From Microbacterium luteum (lineage in GTDB: Bacteria > Actinomycetota > Actinomycetes > Actinomycetales > Microbacteriaceae), in NCBI RefSeq assembly GCF_015277875.1, contig NZ_CP063814.1, forward strand, positions 1,178,001 through 1,242,000: a stretch of DNA of 64,000 bases, read 5' to 3'. Within the stretch, counting starts at the first letter, position 1; each line of letters opens with the position of its first letter. This document shows, one piece after another, positions 17,329 through 26,184 of this stretch. The position numbers and the translations under genes were made by a program. Below the pieces are notes generated by a model. The model saw nothing but the letters and a program-made list of their open reading frames with translations, searched no databases and was not told where the DNA came from.

Positions 17329-18873
17329 CTACTGAACCGACACGTCGGAATCGACGGCGCGATCCGCCGGAGCGGCCGCGGGGTCCGCGGGACGTGCGGG
17401 GATCCGCACCTCGAACGTGGTGTCGCCGGGCTCGCTCTGCACCGAGAGCCTGCCGCCGTGCGCGGCCACGATCGCCTTGGCGATCGACAGGCCCAGTCCC
17501 GTTCCGCCGCTCTTGCGGGCGCGGGAACGGTCGGCGCGGGAGAACCGCTCGAACAGCTCGTCGGCGATCGAGGGATCGACACCCGGGCCGTCGTCGTGCA
17601 CGCGCAGCACCGCGTCGCCGTCCTCCCGGCTCACGCTCACGGTCACCTCGGTCCCGGCGGGGGTGTGGGTGCGGGCGTTGGCGAGCAGGTTCGCCGCCAC
17701 CTGATGCAGGCGGGTGGCGTCTCCGGCGACGTAGAGCGACTCGTCCGGAACATCGAGGATCCACTCGTGCTCGGGTCCGGCCGGCCGCGCGTCGGCCACC
17801 GACTCCACCGCGACCTGGGTCAGATCGATCGGACTGTAGACGAGCTCCTGTCCCTCATCGAGCCGGGCCAGCAGCAGAAGGTCCTCCACGAGGTCGGTCA
17901 TCCGCACCGACTGCGCCTGGATCCGCTCGAGGGACTGCTCGGTGGTCTCCGCGGCCTGCGGCGAGTCCGGATGGGCGCGCAGGGCTCGCAGCGACAGCTC
18001 CGAGAAGCCTCGGATCGAGGCCAGCGGGGTGCGCAGCTCGTGACTGGCGTCGGCGACGAACGACCGCATCCGCTCCTCGTTCCGCTGACGGGCGTCGAGG
18101 GAGGAGTCCACGTGGTCCAGGAGCGTGTTCAGCGCGTGGCCGACCCGGCCGATCTCGGTGTTCTCGTCGGTCTGATCCTCGGGCACCCGCTCGGTGATGG
18201 ACACCTCGCCCTCGGCCAGCGGCTGGCTCGCGACGCGTGTCGCCGTCGCGGCGACGGCGCGCAGCGGCGCCAGAGAGCGGCGCACGATCCACGCCACGAT
18301 CACGGCGAGGAGGACGAGTCCTCCGGTGGTCATGAGCACGACCGACGTGATGATCGGGGTGACCGTCTGCTGCACACCCGACTCCGGCATCCCCGCGTAT
18401 GCGACGTAGCCGAGCGACTGATACGGGAACATCCGGTAGTCGCCGAGCCCGTCGATCGACACGGTCGTGTAATCGGGCGTCGTGACTCCGAGGAGGATGT
18501 CCTCGACCTGCTGCGCGGTGAGCACCACGATCTCTCCCGGGCCCGCGACGTATGCGCCGGTCTGGGTGCCGTCGATCCCGCCCCGCAGCACGAGGACCGT
18601 TCCCTGTGGCTGATTCCCGGCTTGAAGGACCTCCGACGCCGTGACCTGCTGCTCATCGCGCGGCACCTTGAGGTCGAGCAGGGTCCCCGCCGTCTGCTGG
18701 GCGGCGGTCTGCACCTGTGCGTTGAGGTTGTCCTGCAGCACGCGACCGAGGACGGCGCTCGTGGCGATCGCCACCATCACGAGGATGAGCGCCACGACGG
18801 CCACGATCGCGGTGATCAGGCGCGCCTGCAGGCTCCACCGGCGGCGGCCGCGCACCGAGGGACGTGAGGTCAC
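17329..18873 (-). CDS. Two-component sensor histidine kinase
   Basis: This 514-residue HPK1-type kinase has TM1 (about 16-42), an extracellular sensor of about 130 residues, TM2 (about 174-197), a HAMP domain, and the H box FVADASHELRTPL with phospho-acceptor H278. N, G1 (VHDDGPGV) and G2 (GGTGLGLSI) boxes follow. The tail after about 490 is Ala/Pro-rich. GTG 18873 overlaps the regulator stop in a GTGA quartet, so the pair is co-translated. It resembles actinobacterial TrcS/CutS-type sensors; the signal is unknown. Confidence 0.94.
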   Translation of the reverse strand: MTSRPSVRGRRRWSLQARLITAIVAVVALILVMVAIATSAVLGRVLQDNLNAQVQTAAQQTAGTLLDLKVPRDEQQVTASEVLQAGNQPQGTVLVLRGGIDGTQTGAYVAGPGEIVVLTAQQVEDILLGVTTPDYTTVSIDGLGDYRMFPYQSLGYVAYAGMPESGVQQTVTPIITSVVLMTTGGLVLLAVIVAWIVRRSLAPLRAVAATATRVASQPLAEGEVSITERVPEDQTDENTEIGRVGHALNTLLDHVDSSLDARQRNEERMRSFVADASHELRTPLASIRGFSELSLRALRAHPDSPQAAETTEQSLERIQAQSVRMTDLVEDLLLLARLDEGQELVYSPIDLTQVAVESVADARPAGPEHEWILDVPDESLYVAGDATRLHQVAANLLANARTHTPAGTEVTVSVSREDGDAVLRVHDDGPGVDPSIADELFERFSRADRSRARKSGGTGLGLSIAKAIVAAHGGRLSVQSEPGDTTFEVRIPARPADPAAAPADRAVDSDVSVQ

Positions 18874-19604
18874 TGCGGCGCCTTGATCATGTAGCCGACG
18901 CCGCGGACGGTGTGGATGAGCGGCTCGCGTCCGGCGTCGAGCTTCTTGCGCAGGTAGGAGATGTAGAGCTCGACGACGCTGGAGCGCCCGCCGAAATCGT
19001 AGTTCCAGACCCGATCGAGGATCTGGGCCTTGGACACCACCCGACGCTGGTTGCGCATGAGGAAGCGCAGCAGTTCGAACTCCGTCGCTGTCAGTTCGAT
19101 CTCGTCGGCGCCGCGCATGACCTCGTGGCTGTCCTCGTTCAGCGACAGGTCGCCGACGCGGAGGATCGGCTCGGCCTCCGCCGACAGCGCCGTTCCCGCG
19201 CGCCGCATCAGCCCGCGCAGACGCGCGACCACCTCCTCCAGGCTGAACGGCTTGGTCACGTAGTCATCGCCCCCGGCGGTCAACCCCGCCACACGGTCGC
19301 TGACGGCATCCTTCGCGGTGAGGAAGAGCACAGGGACGTCATTGCCCGACTGGCGCAGCCGCTGCAGCACCGCCATCCCGTCGAGGTCGGGCATCATGAT
19401 GTCCAGCACGAGTGCGTCCGGCGCGAAGTCCCGTGTCTCCTGGAGCGCCTGCAGACCCGACGCCGCCGTGCGCACATCCCATCCCTCCATGCGCAGCGCC
19501 ATCGACAGCAGGTCCGTCAGCATCTGCTCGTCGTCGACGACGAGAACGCGCAAGGGCGATCCGTCAGGGCGGGTGAGGGCGTTCGCGGAGATCGGGGTGG
19601 TCAT
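18870..19604 (-). CDS. OmpR/PhoB-family response regulator
   Basis: The 244-residue protein has a receiver domain with acidic pair DD (24-25), phospho-acceptor D68 and K118, and a winged-helix DNA-binding domain (about 148-240, ending VRGVGYMIK). It is the partner of the downstream kinase. The ATG at 19604 is chosen; an ATG at 19613 is also possible. Four CTATG/CTGTG half-sites at 11-12 bp intervals lie directly upstream and suggest autoregulation. The divergent ABC exporter is the probable target. Confidence 0.94.
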   Translation of the reverse strand: MTTPISANALTRPDGSPLRVLVVDDEQMLTDLLSMALRMEGWDVRTAASGLQALQETRDFAPDALVLDIMMPDLDGMAVLQRLRQSGNDVPVLFLTAKDAVSDRVAGLTAGGDDYVTKPFSLEEVVARLRGLMRRAGTALSAEAEPILRVGDLSLNEDSHEVMRGADEIELTATEFELLRFLMRNQRRVVSKAQILDRVWNYDFGGRSSVVELYISYLRKKLDAGREPLIHTVRGVGYMIKAPQ

Positions 19605-19626
19605 GACACCCATTGTGGAGATCAAG

Positions 19627-19665
19627 CTATGCGATTCCTATGGCGAGTTCTATGCGGATGCTGTG
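19627..19665. promoter_or_regulatory. Helically phased repeats upstream of the response regulator
   Basis: CTATG occurs at 19627, 19638 and 19650, and CTGTG at 19661, so spacings are 11, 12 and 11 bp. Read on the minus strand the half-site is CATAG. This is typical OmpR-family tandem binding architecture and overlaps the probable regulator promoter. Confidence 0.6.
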
Positions 19666-19684
19666 AAATGCCGAGACGACGATC

Positions 19685-19735
19685 CATAACGACCTCATAA
19701 CCCGCGCAACGGACCGTCATCAGGACGGCTCATAG
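19685..19735. promoter_or_regulatory. CATAAC repeats upstream of the ABC exporter
   Basis: CATAAC occurs at 19685 and 19696 (11-bp period), with CATCA at 19718 and CATAG at 19731. These face the exporter gene, while the neighbouring cluster carries the same CATAR half-site in the opposite orientation. Confidence 0.5.
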
Positions 19736-19771
19736 TCTCGCCACGGCGGACGGACCGCCGAGAGGAGACCC

Positions 19772-21247
19772 ATGTACGCAAGGTACCTGCGGCGGGAGCT
19801 GGCCGGCCGCAAGAAGCAGACGGTGATCGTGGCCTCGGGCCTTGCGATCGCGATCGCCCTCGTGATGATCGTGAACTCGCTGGCGGCTGGAGTACGCGAC
19901 GCCCAGGCTCAGGCGCTCGAGTCGGTCTACGGCGTCGGCACGGATCTGACCGTGACCGGCGCGCAGGCGGAGCCGGGCGAAGGGACCCGCGGTCAGCAGT
20001 TCGACTTCGACGAGGATGCCGGGGCGACCGACGAGGAGGGCACGACCTCGATCGAGCAGTCGCAGCTGACGACGGAGATGTTCCGCTCGACGCTGGATGC
20101 GTCTGTGCTCGACACGGTACTCGCAGCCGACGGCGTCGAGGCCGCGACCGGCACCCTGAGCCTGACGAACACGACGTTCTCCGGCGAAGTCGGCCAGGCG
20201 CCCGCCGAGAGCCCCGCCGCCGAGGAGGGCACGGCCCAGGCTCCGCCCGAAGGCGGCGCGGGCGGCGGCGGATTCGGAGGCGGCGCCTTCGGCCTGGACT
20301 CCTTCACGGTCATGGGCATCGAGCCGGATGCGGCCGCCATCGGGCCGCTCTCGTCGGTCACCGTCACCGACGGCCGCGCACTGGAGTCCGCGGATGCAGG
20401 CGCCGCTGTGGCCGTCATCGACGCCAGCTATGCGACCACGGCGGAACTCGCCGTCGGCGACACGATGGAGATCGCCGGTGAGGAGTTCGAGGTCGTCGGC
20501 GTGGTCGCATCCACCTCCGACGAGGCCGACACCGCCGCCAACGCGTACATCCCTCTCGATGTCGCGCAGGATCTCTCGGGCGTCGGAGACGTGCTCTCGA
20601 CCGTGTACGTGCAGGCGTCGTCATCGGATGGGATCAGTGCCGTGCAGGCCGAGATCGAAGAGGCGCTCCCGGATGCGACCGTCAGCTCGCAGTCCGACCT
20701 CGCATCGACCGTGTCGGGCTCCCTCTCGAGCGCGTCCGCCCTCATCACGAACCTCGGCACGTGGCTGTCGGTGATCGTTCTGGCCGTCGCCCTCGCCCTC
20801 GCGGTGCTGTTCACCATATCGGGCGTGAGCCGGCGCACACGGGAATTCGGCACGCTCAAGGCCATCGGCTGGTCCAACGGGCGTGTCGTCGGCCAGGTCG
20901 CGGGGGAGTCTGTGGTGCAGAGCCTCATCGGCGGTGCCGCGGGTCTCGTGGTCGGGCTCCTCGGCATCGGGATCATCAACATCGTCTCGCCCACGATCTC
21001 CACCACTGCCGGGGCCACCGCGGCCGCAGGACCCGGGGGTGCAGCCGGGGGAGGTCCCGGCGGCCAGGCGTTCGGTCAGGCCGCGGCGCAGACCGCGACC
21101 GAGATCGTGCTGCAGGCGCCGGTCACGCTGTGGGTCGTCGGTGCCGCCATCGGTCTGGCGATCATCGGCGGACTGCTGGCGGGCGCGTTCGGCGGCTGGC
21201 GCGCGGCGCGCCTCAGCCCGGCCGAGGCGCTGAGGTCTGTCGGATGA
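19772..21247 (+). CDS. MacB/FtsX-type ABC transporter permease
   Basis: The 491-residue protein has one N-terminal helix (about 18-40), a large extracytoplasmic domain and three C-terminal helices in FtsX order, with RRTREFGTLKAIG and the terminal RLSPAEALRSVG. Two Gly/Ala-rich low-complexity stretches (about residues 150-172 and 412-435) lie in external segments. GAGGAG precedes the ATG. With the ATPase in the next gene it should form a mechanotransmission-type exporter for peptides, antibiotics or lipids. The adjacent two-component system is its likely regulator. Confidence 0.88.
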   Translation: MYARYLRRELAGRKKQTVIVASGLAIAIALVMIVNSLAAGVRDAQAQALESVYGVGTDLTVTGAQAEPGEGTRGQQFDFDEDAGATDEEGTTSIEQSQLTTEMFRSTLDASVLDTVLAADGVEAATGTLSLTNTTFSGEVGQAPAESPAAEEGTAQAPPEGGAGGGGFGGGAFGLDSFTVMGIEPDAAAIGPLSSVTVTDGRALESADAGAAVAVIDASYATTAELAVGDTMEIAGEEFEVVGVVASTSDEADTAANAYIPLDVAQDLSGVGDVLSTVYVQASSSDGISAVQAEIEEALPDATVSSQSDLASTVSGSLSSASALITNLGTWLSVIVLAVALALAVLFTISGVSRRTREFGTLKAIGWSNGRVVGQVAGESVVQSLIGGAAGLVVGLLGIGIINIVSPTISTTAGATAAAGPGGAAGGGPGGQAFGQAAAQTATEIVLQAPVTLWVVGAAIGLAIIGGLLAGAFGGWRAARLSPAEALRSVG

Positions 21248-21305
21248 CCCCCGCCCGGCCCCACTGGTCGCACATCTCGCATCGATCCCTGAACGGAGAG
21301 CCCTC

Positions 21306-22031
21306 ATGACCATGATCGACACCGACGCGGACACCGCACCGGACGCCGTCCCCGCCGTGCTCTACCGCCTGACGGACGTGAGGCGCACGTACCAGCAGAA
21401 GGGGCGGATCGTGAAGGCCCTCACCGGTGTCGACCTCGAGATCGCGACGGGTGATTTCGTCACGATCCAGGGGCCGACCGGCGGGGGGAAGTCCACGCTG
21501 CTCCAGGTGCTCGGTGCCCTGGACAAGCCGACGTCGGGTCGCGTTCTCCTGGGAGACCTCGACATCGCCGCTGCTTCGCGCGGAGAGCTCGAGAGTCTGC
21601 GGGCGCGCGAGATCGGCTTCGTCTTCCAGGGGTTCAACCTGATCCCGACGCTGACAGCGGCCGAGAACGTCGACATGGCACTCGAGCCGCTGTCGGTGCC
21701 GAAGGCGGAGCGTGCCGAACGCGTGGCCGAGGCGCTCGGGCAGGTCGGGCTCGCCGAGCGCGCGGATCACCGGCCGTCGGAGCTCTCCGGGGGCCAGCAG
21801 CAGCGCGTGGCGATCGCGCGTGCGATCGTGAAGCGCCCGAGGGTCCTCCTCGCCGACGAGCCCACCGGCAACCTCGACGAGAGCATGCGCGACGAGATCC
21901 TCTCTCTCCTGGAGCGCCTGAACGCGGACGGGCTGACGCTCATCGCCGTCACGCACGACTCCGCGGTCGCACGACGGGCACGGCGCCGGTTGCGCCTCGC
22001 GAAGGGAGTCGTGACCGACATCACCCGGTGA
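21306..22031 (+). CDS. ABC transporter ATPase, MacB/LolD type
   Basis: This 241-residue ATPase has Walker A GPTGGGKST (56-64), signature LSGGQQQRVAIARA and Walker B VLLADEP followed by TGNLD, the group typical of LolD/MacB/FtsE. It energises the FtsX-type permease encoded 58 bp upstream. GGAG lies at suitable spacing before ATG 21306. It ends at a perfect hairpin shared with the convergent epimerase gene. Confidence 0.95.
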   Translation: MTMIDTDADTAPDAVPAVLYRLTDVRRTYQQKGRIVKALTGVDLEIATGDFVTIQGPTGGGKSTLLQVLGALDKPTSGRVLLGDLDIAAASRGELESLRAREIGFVFQGFNLIPTLTAAENVDMALEPLSVPKAERAERVAEALGQVGLAERADHRPSELSGGQQQRVAIARAIVKRPRVLLADEPTGNLDESMRDEILSLLERLNADGLTLIAVTHDSAVARRARRRLRLAKGVVTDITR

Positions 22032-22039
22032 CGGCGGCC

Positions 22040-22071
22040 ATGCGGCCGGGGCGATCAGACCCCGGCCGCAT
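22040..22071. terminator. Bidirectional terminator-like hairpin
   Basis: A perfect 12-bp stem (ATGCGGCCGGGG with its complement) encloses an 8-nt loop. The loop contains the epimerase stop codon on the minus strand, and the stem lies 9 bp past the ATPase stop. It would serve both convergent genes. Confidence 0.75.
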
Positions 22072-23050
22072 CGGCATGCGCGATCATGCGATCGAACAGC
22101 GCATCGAGGTCCGCGTCGACGCGCCGGCGCTCGGGATGTGCGTCGTGGAAGGCGATCATGCGCCGTGCGCCCTCGTCGAAGGTCACCCTTGTGCGGAACT
22201 CCGGCACGAGGGCCGTGACCTTCGCGGAGTCGAAGACCATCGCATGAGCCTTGTCGCCCAGGAGAGTGGGGCCGAGGTCGGGTGACCACCGTGCGATCGT
22301 CTCGCTGGCCACGTGCACGAATCGCGGGTCGGCGACGCCGGCCGCCTCCGCGAGCCATCCGTAGATGTCGTTCCACGTCGGTGCGTGGGTGCCGGTGATC
22401 GTGAAGGAGTCACCGATCGCCGCCGGGTGACCGAGAAGACCGGTGAACGCCACGGCGAAGTCGTCGGCGTGGGTGATGGTCCACGGCGTGGTGCCGTCGC
22501 CGTGGATGACCACCGGCTTGCCGGCGCGCATCCGGGCGATGTCGGTCCATCCGGCCAGGGTCGGCAGGAGCGTGTCGTCGTAGGTGTGCGACGGTCGCAC
22601 GATGGTCATCGGCAGTCCGTCGCGCCGCGAGCGCTGCACGAGCAGATCTTCGCACGCGATCTTGTCGCGCGAGTACTGCCAGTACGGGTTGTGAAGGGGC
22701 GTGGACTCGGTCACCGGGAGTCGACGCGGCGGCTTCTGGTAGGCGGAGGCCGAGCTGATGAAGATGTACTGAGCGGGCGATCCGACGGCGGAGAGGGTCG
22801 TCTCGACGTGGTCGGGGATGAAGGAGAGGAAGTCGGCGACGACGTCGAACCGGTCGCCTCCGATCGCCCCTCTCACGGCGTCACCGTCGCGCACGTCGGC
22901 CGTCAGCTCACGGACGCCCTCGGGAAGAGGCCGGGAGCGGCTGCCGCGATTGAGGACGGCGACGTCGTGGCCGGCGGCGACCGCGGCACGCACGCACGCG
23001 GTGCTGATGACGCCGGAGCCGCCGAGGAACAGGATGCGCAGAGAGCTCAT
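22055..23050 (-). CDS. NAD-dependent epimerase/dehydratase family protein (extended SDR)
   Basis: The 331-residue protein has an N-terminal Rossmann motif of extended SDR type (LFLGGSGVIS), then FISSASAYQKPP and YSRDKIACED, matching the Ser and Tyr-x-x-x-Lys centre. The atypical GGSGVIS and the C-terminal layout resemble Csp41-like/isoflavone-reductase-type epimerases acting on nucleotide sugars or mRNA. The substrate cannot be read from sequence. A TAGGGT box lies 8 nt before the ATG on the minus strand, and GGGGAG is also present. Confidence 0.8.
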   Translation of the reverse strand: MSSLRILFLGGSGVISTACVRAAVAAGHDVAVLNRGSRSRPLPEGVRELTADVRDGDAVRGAIGGDRFDVVADFLSFIPDHVETTLSAVGSPAQYIFISSASAYQKPPRRLPVTESTPLHNPYWQYSRDKIACEDLLVQRSRRDGLPMTIVRPSHTYDDTLLPTLAGWTDIARMRAGKPVVIHGDGTTPWTITHADDFAVAFTGLLGHPAAIGDSFTITGTHAPTWNDIYGWLAEAAGVADPRFVHVASETIARWSPDLGPTLLGDKAHAMVFDSAKVTALVPEFRTRVTFDEGARRMIAFHDAHPERRRVDADLDALFDRMIAHADAAGV

Positions 23051-23103
23051 GCTCCCCGACCCTAGACCTCGGCGGCTCCGGCGATCGCGGGGCTTGACCG
23101 GCC

Positions 23104-24564
23104 TCAGTGGGTGTCTTCGGCCTCGATCTCCGTGCGGTCGCCCGACCACAGGGTGTGGAAGGTGCCTTCTTTGTCGACGCGCTTGTACGTGTGGGCGCCG
23201 AAGAAGTCGCGCTGTCCCTGGATGAGGGCGGCGGGGAGCCGATCCGCGCGCAGCCCGTCGTAGTACGCCAGCGACGACGAGAACGCCGGCGCGGGGATTC
23301 CCACCCTCGCGGAGGTCGCGACGACTTCGCGCCACGCCGTCTGTGCGCGCTGCAGAGCCTCGACGAAGTACGGCGCCGTCAGCAGCACGGGCAGGTCGGC
23401 CTCGGTGTCGTAGGCCTCGGCGATGCGGTTGAGGAACTGTGCGCGGATGATGCAGCCGCCGCGCCAGATCTTCGACACCGCACCCAGGTCGATGTTCCAG
23501 TCGTACTCCGCCGCGCCGGCGCGGATCTCGTCGAAGCCCTGCGAGTAGGCGACGATCTTGGACGCGTAGAGGGCGAGTCGGATCTTCTCGATGAACGCGT
23601 CGGGGTCTTCGACGGTCCAGGACTGCTGCGCGTCGTCGGCAGGCCCCGGCAGGTCGCGGGAGACCTCGCGCTGCTCGGGGTGGCTGGACAGCGAGCGCGC
23701 GAAGGTGGCTTCGGCGATGCCGGAGACCGGCACGCCGAGGGAGAGGGCCGTCTGCACGGTCCAGGCTCCGGTGCCCTTGGCACCCGCCTGATCGAGGATG
23801 ACATCGACGAGGGGCTTTCCGGTGTCGGCGTCGACCTGACGGAGCACCTCGGCGGTGATCTCTATGAGGTACGACTCCAGTTCGCCGCGGTTCCATTCCG
23901 CGAAGACATCGGCGATCTCGGCGGGGGTCTTGCCGGTGCCGCGTCGGATGAGGTCATAGGCCTCGGCGATCAGCTGCATGTCGGCGTACTCGATGCCGTT
24001 GTGCACCATCTTCACGAAGTGGCCGGCGCCGTTGTGTCCGACGTGCGTGACGCAGGGCTCGCCTTCGGCGACCGCGGCGATGGAGGTCAGGATCGGCCCC
24101 AGGGTGACCCACGACTCGTCGGAGCCGCCGGGCATGATCGAGGGCCCGAGGAGTGCGCCCTCCTCACCGCCGGACACGCCCATCCCGACGAAGTTGATGC
24201 CTGTCTCGCGCACGGCCTTCTCACGGCGGATGGTGTCGGTGAACAGCGCATTGCCGCCGTCGACGATGATGTCGCCGGGTTCGAAGACCTCGACGAGCGA
24301 CTCGATCACCGCGTCGGTCGGCCTTCCGGCCTTGACCATGATGATCGCCGCACGCGGCTTCTGCAGCGACGCGGCGAACTCCTCGTAGGAGAACGCGGGG
24401 ACGAAGCCGGCTTCGGGGTGCTCGGCGACGAGCTCGTCGGTCTTGGCCCGAGAGCGGTTGTACACCGCCACCGTGTTTCCTTCGCGGCTGGCGAGGTTGC
24501 GGGCCAGATTCGAGCCCATCACCGCCAGACCGACCACGCCGATGTTCGCTGAGTTCTCGCTCAC
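23104..24564 (-). CDS. gnd: 6-phosphogluconate dehydrogenase, decarboxylating
   Basis: This 486-residue enzyme oxidises 6-phosphogluconate to ribulose 5-phosphate and CO2. The N-terminal motif is VVGLAVMGSNLARN; the catalytic region GHFVKMVHNGIEY, the substrate loop (IWRGGCIIR) and the C-terminal AQRDFFGAHTY are all present. GTG 24564 is preceded by AAGGAG. It lies beside the gluconate kinase and transport genes, so it completes the route from gluconate to the pentose phosphate pathway. Confidence 0.97.
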   Translation of the reverse strand: MSENSANIGVVGLAVMGSNLARNLASREGNTVAVYNRSRAKTDELVAEHPEAGFVPAFSYEEFAASLQKPRAAIIMVKAGRPTDAVIESLVEVFEPGDIIVDGGNALFTDTIRREKAVRETGINFVGMGVSGGEEGALLGPSIMPGGSDESWVTLGPILTSIAAVAEGEPCVTHVGHNGAGHFVKMVHNGIEYADMQLIAEAYDLIRRGTGKTPAEIADVFAEWNRGELESYLIEITAEVLRQVDADTGKPLVDVILDQAGAKGTGAWTVQTALSLGVPVSGIAEATFARSLSSHPEQREVSRDLPGPADDAQQSWTVEDPDAFIEKIRLALYASKIVAYSQGFDEIRAGAAEYDWNIDLGAVSKIWRGGCIIRAQFLNRIAEAYDTEADLPVLLTAPYFVEALQRAQTAWREVVATSARVGIPAPAFSSSLAYYDGLRADRLPAALIQGQRDFFGAHTYKRVDKEGTFHTLWSGDRTEIEAEDTH

Positions 24565-24664
24565 GCGCGCTCCTTCTTGATCCGCTCGTCGGGTCGCCCG
24601 CGAGCCGCCGAGCGGCGTCCGGGCCGCTATACAGCCTAGGGTGTGGGTGCAACCGATACGATCG

Positions 24665-24680
24665 AATAAATCATATTATT
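24665..24680. promoter_or_regulatory. AT-rich palindrome, candidate GntR operator
   Basis: AATAAATCATATTATT is a near-palindrome in otherwise GC-rich DNA between gnd and gntK. Its minus strand (AATAATATGATTT) matches AATAATACGATCT and AATAAATACGATCT in the gntR/gntP intergenic region, so the three probably bind the same regulator. Confidence 0.6.
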
Positions 24681-24730
24681 GAGTGCGGGGCGACCGATGC
24701 CCCGGAAGTCACAGACGACGGACCTGGAAC

Positions 24731-26167
24731 ATGATCATTCTCGCGTTGGAATCAAGCACCACCTCGGCCAAGACGCTCCTGTTCGACTCCGAGACCGGTC
24801 ACACCTCGGTGCGCAGTCGGCGCTTCGAGGTGCCGGGGCCCGACACCTCGGTCCGCGATCCCGACGCGATCTACACCCAGCTGATGGCCCTGGGTCGAGA
24901 AGCGGCTGCCGGCGTCGCGGTGGACCTCATCGTGCTCAGCGGCACCTGGCACGGCCTCACGCTTGTCGATGACGACCTGCGCGTGATCACCCCCGTGCGG
25001 GAGTGGCCCGACACGAGCGCTCAGGACCTGTCTGCGCGAGAGCGACGTGACGCCGATTTCACCTGGTGGTTCTACGAGCGCACCGGCTGCATGGTCAACG
25101 CGATCTATCCCGCGTTCAAGCTCGCATGGCTGTCGGAGCAGGGGGTCTCGCTCGACGGTCGACTCGCGCTGGACCAGGCCTCGCTGAACTTCGCCCGGAT
25201 GACCGGGGAGGCATCGACCAACGTCTCCCTCGCGTCCGGCACGGGAATGCTCGGCGCCGACAGCCTGGAGTGGGACGCGGAGGTCCTCGACCGGCTCGGC
25301 ATCGCCGATGTGCGCCTGCCGGCCCTGCGCGGCGCCGGCCACACCGTGCCGCTCTCGCGCGACGCGGCCGTGCTCCTCGGGCTTCGAGCCGGTATCCCGG
25401 TGCTCACGCCCGGGCCGGACGGCGGCCTCAGCCAGGTCGGGGACCGGGCCACCGAACCCGGGGACATGACGTTCTCGATGGGAACCAGCGGTGCCCTCAG
25501 GTTCGCGACGCGGCATCCCTCGTTCTCGCCGGCGATGAGCACGTGGTCGTACCGATCTCCGCTCGGCGCGCTGAGCGGGGCTGCGACCTCGGGATGCGGA
25601 AACTGCGTGGACTGGGCCAGGGAGCGGCTGTTCGGGCTGACGACCGACTACTCCGAGATCGAGCCGCTCCTGTCTGCGGACAAGACCGAGCTGCCCGTGT
25701 TCCTGCCGTTCCTGTTCGGCGAGCGCAGTCCGGGATGGCAGGACCAGCGCCGCGGCGGCTTCCTCGACCTGAAGCCCACCCACAGCCGCGCCGACATGTA
25801 CCAGGGCGTGCTCGAGGGGATCGTCTTCTCGCTCTACCACTGCTTCAAGGAGCTCACCGCTCTGAACGGCATGCCCCGGCGCATCGTCCTGTCGGGGGGC
25901 GTGCTGTCGTCGCCGTTCTGGACCCAGCTGGTCGCCGATGTCTTCGGTGCCGAGATGGAGGTCTCGGCTCTCCAGCACAGCTCGGTCGTCGGCGCGGTCC
26001 GCATGGGACTGCTCGCGAGCGGCCTGCCGTCGGAGCACGCCGCCTTCGACGACGCCGCTCCGGGGCATGTGACGCCGCGCTCCGAGCGGAAGGCCCACTA
26101 CGACGCGGAGTTCGGGCGGTATCTCGATCACTACTCGCAGACCCGTCCGGGATCGGATGCGACGTGA
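24731..26167 (+). CDS. gntK: Gluconate kinase, FGGY family
   Basis: The 478-residue FGGY carbohydrate kinase has both actin-like ATPase halves: N-terminal ILALESSTTSAKTLLFD, the catalytic-base region PGPDGGLSQVG, MGTSGALR, and the C-terminal signature LSGGVLSSPFWTQLVADVFG. Gluconate is the inferred substrate because gnd, a GntP permease and a GntR regulator flank it. The ATG at 24731 matches the family start. An AT-rich operator-like palindrome lies about 50 bp upstream. Confidence 0.88.
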   Translation: MIILALESSTTSAKTLLFDSETGHTSVRSRRFEVPGPDTSVRDPDAIYTQLMALGREAAAGVAVDLIVLSGTWHGLTLVDDDLRVITPVREWPDTSAQDLSARERRDADFTWWFYERTGCMVNAIYPAFKLAWLSEQGVSLDGRLALDQASLNFARMTGEASTNVSLASGTGMLGADSLEWDAEVLDRLGIADVRLPALRGAGHTVPLSRDAAVLLGLRAGIPVLTPGPDGGLSQVGDRATEPGDMTFSMGTSGALRFATRHPSFSPAMSTWSYRSPLGALSGAATSGCGNCVDWARERLFGLTTDYSEIEPLLSADKTELPVFLPFLFGERSPGWQDQRRGGFLDLKPTHSRADMYQGVLEGIVFSLYHCFKELTALNGMPRRIVLSGGVLSSPFWTQLVADVFGAEMEVSALQHSSVVGAVRMGLLASGLPSEHAAFDDAAPGHVTPRSERKAHYDAEFGRYLDHYSQTRPGSDAT

Positions 26168-26184
26168 GGGCCCGCTGAGCGCCG

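Noticed and set aside
17329..22031. The two-component system plus ABC pair as a BceRS/BceAB-type bacitracin module
   Set aside because: The kinase has a large extracellular sensor and the permease is a short FtsX/MacB type, unlike Bce permeases and their sensor-poor kinases.
24601..24660. A riboswitch upstream of gnd or gntK
   Set aside because: The region is short, lacks a recognisable conserved fold, and is adequately explained by promoter and operator sequences.
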